Of a stretch of 13,210 nt of DNA, positions 1 through 7,273 are shown piece after piece. Each line of letters opens with the position of its first letter. Positions within the stretch are counted from its first letter, which is position 1. Origin of the DNA: Prasinococcaceae sp. CCMP 1430 (Eukaryota; Prasinodermophyta; Palmophyllophyceae; Prasinococcales; Prasinococcaceae); contig RQSC01001105.1 in assembly GCA_013416795.1 (NCBI GenBank), positions 45,718 to 58,927 on the forward strand. Reading direction: 5' to 3'. The position numbers and the translations under genes were made by a program. The notes under the pieces were generated by a model. It was not told where the DNA came from. It worked only from the letters and a program-made list of their open reading frames with translations, and searched no databases.

Positions 1-947
1 TGCCCCCACCCCCCGCACCGCCCCCTCACGAGCGCGCGCTCGCTGTGGCGCCCCTCCCCGCGCGCGTCGCCGCTCGCGCGCGCCCTCGCGCCCGCGGGGA
101 GCAGGCCGACGACCCGCAGCAGCGCGCCATCGACTTTTTTTCCCGTCAAAACGCGCGCGCGAGCCGGGTGCGTTTTGACACGGCTGTGCGTGCCTGGCTG
201 GGATCGTTTGTGTTTGTGCGTGGGATCGAATCTTCCCCTGCCGCTGCCGCTTTTCAGGGTTCGCGCGCGCGGAGCGGCGGAGCGGCGCCGGGGCGCCCGC
301 GCGCCGCTCTCTTTCGTCGCGGCCGCCGCTGCGTTGTGGTGTGGTCGTGTGGTGTGGTGTGGTGTGGTGTCGTGTGGTGAAGTGCGGTGGGCATGCGCTT
401 GGGACGCGCAAGCACGCGCGCACGCGGGCGCAGACGCCCAGGCGTACGCACACGCGCTCGCACGGCCTGGGCGCGCTCGTCCGTCCTGCGCCGCGCGCGC
501 GCGCGCGCCGGTCGAACGGCTGCCCGTTCCTCGCGCGTTCGTCCTCGCGCGTTCGTCCACGCGCCGCGAATCTAACCGACTCGGCCCCGGGGGAACGCCG
601 GCGCGCGTTGTGCAAACAGCGGGTGCGGTTTGATGGGGCGCCAGAAGCTTCCGCGAAGGGGCCCTCTCCGCGCCGCACGCGGCGTGCGCGCGCTCGCCTC
701 TAACCAATTGTTCGCGGAAGGAAATTTCGGCTGCGCGCGGTGCGGCAAGCCGCCCAGGGGGAATGCGGGTGAATGTGGACGCGCCGACGACGCCGCGGAA
801 CGAAGCGCGGGCAAAAGCGGAAAACGAGCAAGCGCGCGCGCGCGCTGTGCGCGGGGGGTGGCGTGGGTGGGAGCGTGGGGGTGTGCGGCGCGCGCGGCCT
901 GGGCGCCACAACAGTCCACCGCAACAGTCCATGTTCGCGCCGACGCC
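1..947. other. GC-rich 5' region upstream of the GRDP gene
   Basis: No gene is convincingly supported here. The stretch is dominated by CG-alternating runs (for example near 494-510 and 833-848), a TGTGG-type pentanucleotide repeat at about 336-384 and other low-complexity G/C sequence. A CCAAT pentamer occurs at 704-708, about 240 bases before the chosen GRDP start; it could be a promoter element, but a single pentamer is weak evidence. A short plus-strand segment around 104-180 reads with less biased composition and follows an AG-ended pyrimidine-rich stretch, so it might be the last exon of a gene lying to the left. I see no tRNA or other RNA gene. Confidence 0.5.
336..384. repeat. TGTGG-type G-rich tandem repeat
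   Basis: The plus strand consists of imperfect GTGTG/TGTGG units (gtggtgtggt repeated with single interruptions). Runs of GG spaced by T or TGT could in principle form two-tier G-quadruplexes. It sits about 560 bases upstream of the GRDP start, so a promoter-proximal role is possible but not shown. Confidence 0.6.
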
Positions 948-1805
948 ATGAGCGAGCCCGTGGTCGCGCCGATGGCGGCGCTCCGCTTCGCTGAGCACAA
1001 GGCCTTTCTGCGCCTCGTCCACTCGGCGGCGGGGGGCGGCGACGAGCTCTACCTTGGTCGCGCGCTGCCGGGCGCCATCGAGCGCTATCTTGAGTTCTCC
1101 CTGCCGCTGGTGGCCCGCGAGGGCGGCGGCGAGGGCGGCAAACGTCTCATCCCGCCCGTCGATGTCGCGTGGGTGTGGCACCTCCACCGTCTGGCGCCGC
1201 GCCGCTACGCCGCCTACTGCACCGAGCGCTTCGGGCGCGTGCTCGACCCCACGACGGCGGCGTTCCAGGCGCAGAGCGAAGCGGCGGAGGCCGACGCGGC
1301 GAGCGCCGAGGGCGAGACGCGGCGGCTGTGGCAGCACCACTTTGGCGACGTGGCCTTCTTCCAGCCGCGTGGCGAGGCTGACGGCCGCCCGGCCGAGTGG
1401 GGCCCGCGCGACCCGCTCTCCCACCAGACAACGGTCGCACCGGAAGTCAGGGAGGCGTGCGCACGGGTGCGCAGTGCGCACGGGTGGGACTACGAGGTGG
1501 AGACATGCTCCGCGCGGCAGCGCACCTTCCTCTGGCAAGTCTCTCGGCCCGGGTGCGCCGACGCCGCCGCCATGAGCACGCGCTACCTCCGCTTCCTCGG
1601 TCTAATGAGGGCGCATGGCTACTCGGAGCACTTCTTCGTGCCGTCGTACGACATCGACTTTGCGTGGCACACGCACATGCTCACGAGCACGAGTGACTAC
1701 CTGCGCGAGACGGAGCTGCTCGCGAACGCCCCCGGTGGCGTCGATCATGATGACTCCGTCAACCAGCGCCACGAGGACTCTAAGCTTCACCGGGGGTGGG
1801 CCGAC
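948..1805 (+). CDS. GRDP-like protein (DUF1399 family), N-terminal part
   Basis: This is a glycine-rich domain-containing protein (GRDP/DUF1399) of 286 residues up to the N at 1806. Two copies of the family's signature are visible. The first has an AIERYLEFSLPL segment followed by PPVDVAWVWHLH (residues 69-80). The second has RQRTFLWQVS followed by PSYDIDFAWHTHML (residues 232-245). Each carries the Pro-x-x-D-hydrophobic-x-W-H-x-H core. HDDSVN and DSKL near the end are also typical of the family. The ATG at 948 is chosen because homology to the family begins just after it; the frame is open further upstream to an ATG at 633, but that extension is Arg/Ala-rich and looks like noncoding GC-rich sequence. 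Plant GRDPs have been linked to stress and auxin responses, but the molecular activity of the domain is not established. Removing the N would fuse this frame directly to the downstream Gly-rich frame. Confidence 0.85.
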
Positions 1806-1806
1806 N
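1806..1806. other. Single N: ambiguous base or collapsed assembly gap
   Basis: The N lies inside the GRDP coding region at the start of a GGC-repeat tract. The upstream frame (codons 948-1805) and the downstream frame (codons from 1807) become continuous only if the N is ignored or stands for a multiple of three bases. GRDPs usually carry a few more residues after the DSKL motif, so missing sequence is plausible. Confidence 0.7.
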
Positions 1807-1861
1807 GGCGGCGGCGGCTGCGGCGGCGGTGCCTGCGGCGGCGGCGGCGGCGCCCCCCCCA
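1807..1861 (+). repeat. GGC/GCC trinucleotide tract encoding the Gly-rich segment
   Basis: Near-perfect GGC repeats encode glycine with two interspersed cysteines, followed by a C8 run (1853-1860). GC-trinucleotide tracts like this are hard to sequence through, which would explain the adjacent N. Confidence 0.75.
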
Positions 1862-2676
1862 TCAAGGATAGTGAGACGGTGCGAATCATTGGGTTGTCCA
1901 AGCTGAGAGATGTGCTGGCCAAGGCCAAGGGCACAGCGGATCCCAACGCAATGAATTGCACGCTCTCGTGCACACTCTACAGGACCGAATCCATCGGCTT
2001 CTATGGGGGCGTGAAGCAAGTCGCGTACATGCAGGAGGGTCTCGTCTCGATTGCGCTGTGGCAGCAGATCCAGACGCAAATCGGGCATCTCGAGTATTAC
2101 CTCGCGCAGATCGCCAACCTCGCAGAGCCGCCCGAATACTTCTGCTGCTTTGCCGATGAGGCAGACCTCAAGGCGTTTAGGGTGGTCACCAATCTGATCA
2201 AGGCAGCACGTGAAGCAGAGATGGCGCGCATCAACGTGCAGCTCGAAGCCCTCCCCACCCCCTCCTCCACGCACAACGTGTGCCTCCAATTCGGTGGCAA
2301 CAACGATGCCTACTACCTGGACCTCGTCATACGTTCCCCGGGCAACACGGCGGCTCGGGCGCTGGCGGAGGCGAAGGCCGCCGAGACGGCAGCCCAAGCG
2401 GCCCTCGCGCCGTACGCAGCCGTCCCCGCCAAGCCGGCCGCAGCGATGCCCGCCGCACGCGGCGGCGAGGTGAAGGTGACGGTGAAGGTGCCCCCGGGCG
2501 TCACCGCTGGCGAGACCGTTCAGATAGAGGTGGCCGGCGTCGGGCCGATGGCCGTGCAGGTCCCGCCCGGCCTCACTGAAGGTCAGGAGTTCCCGGTGCA
2601 GGTGCCACTGCCGGTGCAAGTGGCGGAGCAGTTGCCGGCCGAGCGGCCTGTCGCCATGCAGATGCAAAACAGATGA
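1807..2676 (+). CDS. C-terminal part of GRDP-like protein: Gly/Cys tract, unrecognised region, VPPG repeats
   Basis: An open frame of 289 residues ends at TGA 2674-2676. It begins with a glycine-rich tract with spaced cysteines (GGGGCGGGACGGGGG, 1807-1851), as expected downstream of DUF1399 motifs in GRDP proteins. A region of about 150 residues follows that I do not recognise; it is not low-complexity and contains YGGVKQVAYMQEG, an amphipathic helix-like stretch, CCFADEADLK and CLQFGGNNDAYYLDLVI. After an Ala/Pro linker come two related motifs, KVPPGVTAGETVQIEV (about 2485-2535) and QVPPGLTEGQEFPVQVP (about 2557-2607). Such V-P-P/A-G repeats are common as short beta modules in protist proteins. 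I infer that this is the same gene as 948-1805 because the Gly tract fits the family and the frames join if the N is skipped. It could instead be a different gene joined at a gap. Confidence 0.72.
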   Translation, partial: GGGGCGGGACGGGGGAPPIKDSETVRIIGLSKLRDVLAKAKGTADPNAMNCTLSCTLYRTESIGFYGGVKQVAYMQEGLVSIALWQQIQTQIGHLEYYLAQIANLAEPPEYFCCFADEADLKAFRVVTNLIKAAREAEMARINVQLEALPTPSSTHNVCLQFGGNNDAYYLDLVIRSPGNTAARALAEAKAAETAAQAALAPYAAVPAKPAAAMPAARGGEVKVTVKVPPGVTAGETVQIEVAGVGPMAVQVPPGLTEGQEFPVQVPLPVQVAEQLPAERPVAMQMQNR

Positions 2677-3674
2677 GCCTACAGTACGCCATGGCCTGGA
2701 AGGCACGACAACAGGCAGGCTGACTGACGGACTCGAATCGATCGAGGGGCCTCTCAGGACCACCATCATCATGACGTGATGAAATGACGAGGAGGGCATC
2801 TCAGACAGAGTGCAGACAGATGGATGTGAAGAGCGTCGCCGGACGTGTCCCCGTGAACCTCCCGGTGAACGCTAAATCCTAACTAAATCCTACCGAAGCC
2901 CGGTCGGTTGGCCGGGCGCGATCCGATCCGATCCCCTATTTTCCATTCATCGTTGTTTTCCAGCTTTCGTTCGTTGCGCACGTGCGCTTCCGACACGTGC
3001 GCGCGCGCACGTGTGTGTGCCCGGCAGGCCTGCGTGTGGGCGGGGGCGCGCCCGGTTCTGGATCCATCGCACCCGCTCGATCCTCCGGGCCAGCGAGCCA
3101 GCCGGTTGGCCTGGCCGGCCCGTTGATCCATGTTGATGCACGCCCAGCGCGGGCGGGCGTTTTTTCGGTTGGTTCGGTTGGGGGCGCGGCCGTTTCCGTT
3201 GTACCGTTTCCGTTTTGCGTTTCGGCCTCCGGTTCCTCGCTCGGCCCCGCGCCCGATCCATTTCCGGTGCGCTTTTCGGGCGCCGCGCGCGCGCGCGGCG
3301 CCCCCGCGCGCCTGCGAACACATCCGTTGGGAGCGCGTTTCGTTCGGGAGGATGCGATTTGATGGCGGGGCGTTGCCTCCAACGTTTTTTTTTTTTTGCT
3401 CTGCCTGTGCATGCGCTTTTCGGTCCTCCGGCCGGTCGCGTGCGATCATCGCTCCCACCAACCAACCGGTGGGCACAGCACAACAGCCGCGTCCGTGCGA
3501 CAGCACACACAGACAGAGGTCAAACATAACACCTCTTCCAGCGTCGACCGAACGGAGGCGGCCGTGCCCGCCTTTGACGAGGCTTCGCCTTCGCCTTCGC
3601 GCGCGCGCCGCGGCGTCGCCCGGCCCCGGACGGCGAGCGCGCGCCGGCCGAAGGGCGTCCGGGCGAGCGACGCC

Positions 3675-3727
3675 AAAAGAAAAAAGAAAAAAGAAAAAGA
3701 AAAAGAAAAAGAAAGCGGAAAAAGAAT
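3675..3727 (+). repeat. A-rich homopurine tract (A4-6 G units)
   Basis: About 50 bases made of AAAAG/AAAAAG units, all purine except a single C at 3717. It is a simple microsatellite that could form triplex structures or arise from slippage. Confidence 0.7.
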
Positions 3728-3780
3728 CGAAAGCGACAGCAGCACGATTGAAAGGATTTGTTGCATTGGCGATTCTGACT

Positions 3781-3817
3781 GGTACCTGGTACCTGGTACC
3801 TGGTACCTGGGGTACCT
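3781..3817. repeat. GGTACCT heptamer tandem repeat
   Basis: Four perfect head-to-tail copies of GGTACCT occupy 3781-3808, and a fifth copy follows after two extra Gs (3811-3817). Each unit contains the self-complementary hexamer GGTACC, so the array reads almost the same on both strands and could extrude small hairpins. The preceding base pair (ct at 3779-3780) extends the unit partially to the left. Confidence 0.9.
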
Positions 3818-3891
3818 ACGTGCAGTACGGGGAGCGTGCGCAGCCGGGTGCTCTTCTACAACCTTGATAGCCAAAATGCCCGACCCCGAGT

Positions 3892-3912
3892 AAAAAAAAA
3901 AAAAAAAAAAAA
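3892..3912 (+). repeat. Poly(A) run, 21 bases
   Basis: An uninterrupted run of 21 adenines in otherwise GC-rich sequence, one of four A or T homopolymers of 13-21 bases within 900 bases (also T13 at 3385, T15 at 4043, A16 at 4272). I see no target-site duplication or conserved body that would make these tails of retroposed elements. Confidence 0.85.
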
Positions 3913-4333
3913 GGGCGTCGCGCGCGCGCTTCCGGCGGGCGGGGCATCTGCATCCGCGGCACCGCCCCGGCCCCGGTATCGATATGATGGGCGCTATCGG
4001 TCGGCGCGGCGCATCCCCCGGCCGCGGCGGATTTTCCGCGCCTTTTTTTTTTTTTTTGATGCCGACGGGAGGGGGGGGGGATGGGGGAGCCGCGTCGCGC
4101 GCGCGTCGCGCGGCCGCGAGAACGAGCGGGGAGCGCGTCGTGGAAAGCGCGAATTCGATGCGTGAATCGCATTTTTTTGATGTGAAGGAAACGCGCGGGG
4201 GAGGATTTCGAGATGGGCGCGCGAGCGGAGCGAGCGGAGCGCGCGGCGAAAGCGGCTGCCCCGCGCTCGGCAAAAAAAAAAAAAAAAGCGGGCGGGGGCG
4301 CGACACGCGCGGAGCGCGCGCGCCCCCCGCCCA

Positions 4334-4335
<2 letters not shown>

Positions 4336-4395
<60 letters not shown>

Positions 4396-4462
4396 ACGCA
4401 CACGCACACGCACACGCACACGCACACGCACGCGCGAACACACACACACACGCACACGCACG
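4336..4462 (+). repeat. (CA)n and (CACACG)n microsatellite upstream of the 4474 exon
   Basis: A pure CA dinucleotide tract starts at 4336 and changes into CACACG hexanucleotide repeats to about 4432. A second short CA tract runs 4439-4462. It ends just before a likely splice acceptor (gcag, exon from 4474), so most or all of it is probably intronic. On the other strand it is a GT/CGTGTG tract, and it is complementary to the GT tract at 4592-4736. Confidence 0.85.
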
Positions 4463-4473
4463 CGTGGGCGCAG

Positions 4474-4562
4474 GCACGGGCGCGAACGCCGACGTTGGGT
4501 TCGGCGCCGCCATCCCGGCGCGGCTGTACACGTACGAGCTACGGGCGGCGCTCGCCGAGCAG
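4474..4562 (+). CDS. Internal exon of the PP2C-kinase gene
   Basis: An 89-base segment between two microsatellite tracts that reads as normal protein. It is preceded by gcgcag (acceptor, 4468-4473) and followed by gagCAG|gtgcga, a good donor with the exon ending at 4562. It contributes two bases of a split codon and then 29 residues, ending [17 protein letters not shown]. Splicing 4562 to 4844 is phase 0 and gives ...RAALAEQ-FLRAGDAREA. This resembles the helical stretch between the DGHGG motif and the substrate-side strands of PP2C phosphatases. The upstream boundary is less certain than the downstream one. The exon carrying the expected DGHGG motif was not found. Confidence 0.6.
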
Positions 4563-4591
4563 GTGCGAATGTCCGCGATCAGGAGGGTGCT

Positions 4592-4736
4592 TGTGCGTGT
4601 GGGTGTGCGTGTGTGCGTGTACGTGTGCGTGTGTGTGTGTGTGTGTGCGTGTGTGTGTGTGTGCGTGACTGTGTGTGTGTGCGTGTATGTGTGCGTGTGT
4701 GTGTGCGTGACTGTGTGTGCGTGTGTGTGTGTGTGT
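4592..4736 (+). repeat. (GT)n / (CGTGTG)n microsatellite
   Basis: About 145 bases of GT dinucleotides with regular CG and occasional AC interruptions, within the predicted intron. A unit containing tgcgtgactgtgtgtg occurs twice with 42-base spacing, showing higher-order duplication. The tract is complementary to CA tracts on both sides (4336-4462 and 4783-4834). Confidence 0.88.
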
Positions 4737-4782
4737 TCGCGCTCGCACACGCCCGTGTGCTGATGCTCTGATGCAAACACGC

Positions 4783-4834
4783 TCACACACACGCACACGC
4801 ACACACACGCACACGCACACACACGCACACACAC
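4783..4834 (+). repeat. (CA)n / (CACACG)n microsatellite before the splice acceptor
   Basis: CA dinucleotides with CG interruptions end nine bases before the acceptor CAG at 4841-4843. It can pair with the GT tract of the same intron. A CA-repeat next to an acceptor is a known binding site for hnRNP L-type splicing regulators in animals; whether this organism uses it that way is unknown. Confidence 0.85.
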
Positions 4835-4843
4835 GCGCGGCAG

Positions 4844-7273
4844 TTCCTGCGCGCGGGCGACGCGCGCGAGGCGTCGGACGAGTGGGGCCGCGCGGCGTCG
4901 CTCGCGGCGCAGATGGACTCGTCGGTGCCGCGCGGCGCGGCGTGCGCGGCGTGCGTCTTCGTGCGCCCGGTGGGCCTCGCGCCGCACTTCAGTGCGCTGG
5001 AGGCGGTCGCGGCGAATGTGGGCGACTGCCGCGTGGCACTGCTCGTCGACGGCGACCTGCACGCGCTCAGCGTCAAGCACACGCCCGGCGCCGCGCCCGC
5101 CGAGCTCGAACGCGTTCGCAACGCCGGCTGCGCCGTGGGAAGGGCCGTGGACAAGAAAGGCAACCACCACGGGCCGCTGCGCGTGTATCCCGGCGGCCTC
5201 GCCGTGACGCGCGCCCTGGGTGGGAGCGCGTACGCCAAGGCCGTGACTCCCATCCCGGCCGTGCGGTCGGTGACGCTGCCCCCGCACTGCTGGAGCCGCC
5301 TCATTGTCGCCAGCAACGGCGTGTGGAGCGCGCTCCCGCAGCGCGCGGTGGAGCGCGTGCTGGCGTCGCACGGGGAACCGGCCGCCGCGGCGCGTGCCCT
5401 GGTGGCCGCCGCTCGCATGCGCCGGCCCGGCATGGACGACACCACCGTCGTGGTGGTTGACATCCCGCCAATGGACTGGAACGAGGCTGGAGTCACCGGC
5501 GGCGAACGCACCCCGGGCATGGCGTCGCACTCCCGCTCGCGCAGCCACCTGCCGACCAAGCCCTGGCCGCTGGAGGCTGTGCGCCCTGTCGAGCACCCCA
5601 TCGGTCTGCGCGCCGCCCAGGACGACGAGGCGTCCGAGACCGGCCGAGAGGGTGGCGGCAGCGGGCTGACGCGCACCGTGTCAGACCTCACGATGACCGG
5701 CGAACACGTGAGGGCTTCGTTCGCCTCGGAGGCGCGCGGGCTGAGCGGGCTGACAGTGCTGGACGAGATGCCATCGCGCAAGGTGGGACCGCCGGGCAGG
5801 CTGGAGGAGTCGTACAAGTTGGGCAAGGTGTTGGGCCACGGCAAGTACGGTCACGTGTACGCTGCCACCACGCGCGATGCGCCGCACCGCGAAGTGGCGG
5901 TGAAGGCGGTCGACCTGCGAAGTGAGGTTTTGCGCAGGCGCGTGTGCGAGGAGCTTGACTGCCTCGTTCAGGTGAGTGGGCGGCACCCGCGCGTCCCGCG
6001 CGTGGAGGCCACGTTCGAGCAGTGCTTCAGCGGAGACGGCGTGGTGCACGTGTGCATCGTGACGGACAGGTACAGAGGCGGCACCCTCCTCGACTACCTC
6101 GGATCGCTCGAAACGCTCGACGATACGATCGTCGCCACGCTCATGGGCCAGCTCCTGTCTGCGCTGGCCTTCCTGCACGCTCAGCACCCGCCGATCGCGC
6201 ACAGAGACATAAAGCCGACGAACATCATGATTCGCGACGGCGCGGCGGAGGATCCACAACTCGTGCTCTTGGACTTCGGCCTGGCGACGTGCGTGGGGAC
6301 CGCCAGCCACGGCGGTAGGAGCTTGAACGCGATGGCGGGCACGCGGTTCTTCCAGGCGCCCGAAGTGGTGGCGAGGGAGGGCTATGGCGTCTCCGCGGAC
6401 ATCTGGTCGTGCGGTGTGCTGCTCTGGGCACTGCTCGCGGGCATGCCTGCGCCGGGCGCGCCCGTCAGGGAGGCGTTTGAAATCATTCAGCGCGGGGAAT
6501 TGCCGCCGTCGACCCCGACGAACCTCTCGGACGACCTCCGCGACCTGCTGTCGCAGATGCTTCAGCCCGACCCGTCGAAGCGCGTGACTGCGCGGAACGC
6601 GCTCAACCACCCGTGGCTGGCGCGCACAAGGGAGCATGCGCATTCCTACGCGGGGGGGAAGTCCGCTCGCCCGGTCAGCCCGAGCGATCTGAGCGTCGTG
6701 AGCTGCGAGTCGGACGCGGACCTCTCCCGGCGCTCCTCCAACGGCGACTTCTCCGAAGGCTCGATGCATGGCATCCAGGCCATGCAGTCCGCGGCGGCCT
6801 TCGAGGCCGAAGCGCTGGCCGCGCTGCGCGACCACCTCAACGCGCACGAGACGCGGACCGTGCTGCGCGAACTCAACCTCGGCGCCGACATGCACCTCGG
6901 ACTCACGGAGGGCACCACGCTGGCGTCGGACCTGGAGGACGCGCTGCTCGAGGTGGGCTGCAGCGAGGCGCATGCGGCGATCACGCTGCTCTGCTTCCGC
7001 TACGGCAACCCCAACATGCTGGCGCTCTCCTCTGCTAAACTGGTGGCTATGCTAGGCGTCCACGCCATGTACGCGACGACGTCGTCCGCAAGGGGCGAGG
7101 CGACTGGGGACAGCCCTCCCTTGTTTGGGGGGGGCAGGGAGCGGTGGCGACACAGCAGTGCAAGCAGCGCCGGCAGCTCGCAAAGTAGCGGGCGCGCGTA
7201 CGCCTCCACCGGTACGTACGGAGGCGCCGCAAGGTCCTTTCTTGCTGGAGGCATGGCGGGGGCGGCCGCCTAG
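4844..7273 (+). CDS. PP2C-like domain fused to a Ser/Thr protein kinase
   Basis: The main exon reads to TAG 7271-7273. Residues are numbered from the ATG at 4913 (786 residues), although coding probably enters from the 4474 exon. A PP2C fold spans about residues 1-186: NVGDCR (35-40), LAVTRALGG (about 96-104), VASNGVW (about 133-138) and MDDTTVVVV (from 174). Two usual metal-site aspartates are replaced, by Gly at 104 and Asn at 135, so this half may be catalytically dead. After a Ser/Pro linker comes a kinase domain (about 301-569) with every catalytic motif: GHGKYGHV loop (308-315), VAVK lysine K331, HRDIKPTN (430-437), DFG (454-456), APE (482-484) and DIWSCGV. HRDIKP and the C-lobe style indicate a Ser/Thr kinase, perhaps CAMK-like. 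The tail has a Ser-rich segment, a helical region (about 627-715) and a Gly/Ser-rich end. Plants have kinase-PP2C fusions, but with the kinase first. Confidence 0.88.
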   Translation, partial: FLRAGDAREASDEWGRAASLAAQMDSSVPRGAACAACVFVRPVGLAPHFSALEAVAANVGDCRVALLVDGDLHALSVKHTPGAAPAELERVRNAGCAVGRAVDKKGNHHGPLRVYPGGLAVTRALGGSAYAKAVTPIPAVRSVTLPPHCWSRLIVASNGVWSALPQRAVERVLASHGEPAAAARALVAAARMRRPGMDDTTVVVVDIPPMDWNEAGVTGGERTPGMASHSRSRSHLPTKPWPLEAVRPVEHPIGLRAAQDDEASETGREGGGSGLTRTVSDLTMTGEHVRASFASEARGLSGLTVLDEMPSRKVGPPGRLEESYKLGKVLGHGKYGHVYAATTRDAPHREVAVKAVDLRSEVLRRRVCEELDCLVQVSGRHPRVPRVEATFEQCFSGDGVVHVCIVTDRYRGGTLLDYLGSLETLDDTIVATLMGQLLSALAFLHAQHPPIAHRDIKPTNIMIRDGAAEDPQLVLLDFGLATCVGTASHGGRSLNAMAGTRFFQAPEVVAREGYGVSADIWSCGVLLWALLAGMPAPGAPVREAFEIIQRGELPPSTPTNLSDDLRDLLSQMLQPDPSKRVTARNALNHPWLARTREHAHSYAGGKSARPVSPSDLSVVSCESDADLSRRSSNGDFSEGSMHGIQAMQSAAAFEAEALAALRDHLNAHETRTVLRELNLGADMHLGLTEGTTLASDLEDALLEVGCSEAHAAITLLCFRYGNPNMLALSSAKLVAMLGVHAMYATTSSARGEATGDSPPLFGGGRERWRHSSASSAGSSQSSGRAYASTGTYGGAARSFLAGGMAGAAA

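Larger units (their letters stand above)
2677..4473. other. Long noncoding stretch with microsatellites, between GRDP and PP2C-kinase genes
   Basis: About 1.8 kb with no supportable coding region. Frames here are open only through GC bias or repeats (poly-Arg, poly-Lys, HTHTHT) and show no family resemblance. It must hold the GRDP 3' UTR and, since both flanking genes read rightward, the promoter and first exon(s) of the PP2C-kinase gene; I could not locate the usual PP2C DGHGG motif in any frame. It contains T13 at 3385-3397, an A-rich purine tract at 3675-3727, a GGTACCT tandem repeat at 3781-3817, A21 at 3892-3912, T15 at 4043-4057, A16 at 4272-4287 and a CA/CACACG tract from 4336. Base composition of the nonrepeat parts remains GC-rich. 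Confidence 0.55.
4563..4843 (+). other. Intron made almost entirely of GT and CA repeats
   Basis: A predicted 281-base GT-AG intron: donor CAG|gtgcga at 4563 and acceptor gcggcag ending at 4843. Removing it joins two frames in phase and gives continuous PP2C-like sequence. Inside are a GT/CGTGTG tract (about 4592-4736), a short unique spacer and a CA/CACACG tract (about 4783-4834). The two tracts are complementary, so the pre-mRNA intron could fold into a long hairpin with a loop of about 45 bases. The GT tract contains a larger repeat marked by cgtgact at 4664-4670 and 4706-4712, spaced 42 bases. Confidence 0.65.

Noticed and set aside
630-947. N-terminal extension of the GRDP frame to an ATG at 633
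   Set aside because: The frame is open but Arg/Ala/Gly-biased with no family resemblance; homology begins right after the ATG at 948.
1780-2799. 339-codon minus-strand frame over the GRDP 3' half
   Set aside because: His/Arg/Leu-rich shadow; the plus frame carries the Gly tract and VPPG repeats.
3984-4763. Open frames through the CA/GT tracts encoding HTHTHT or VCVCVC repeats
   Set aside because: Dinucleotide repeats are open in several frames on both strands; only 4474-4562 reads as ordinary protein, with splice sites on both sides.
4336-4834. CRISPR-like or other spaced repeat array
   Set aside because: These are plain dinucleotide/hexanucleotide microsatellites with no unique spacers.
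5681-6973. 430-codon minus-strand frame across the kinase region
   Set aside because: Shadow of the plus-strand kinase gene in GC-rich DNA; no motifs, and the plus frame has full kinase motifs.
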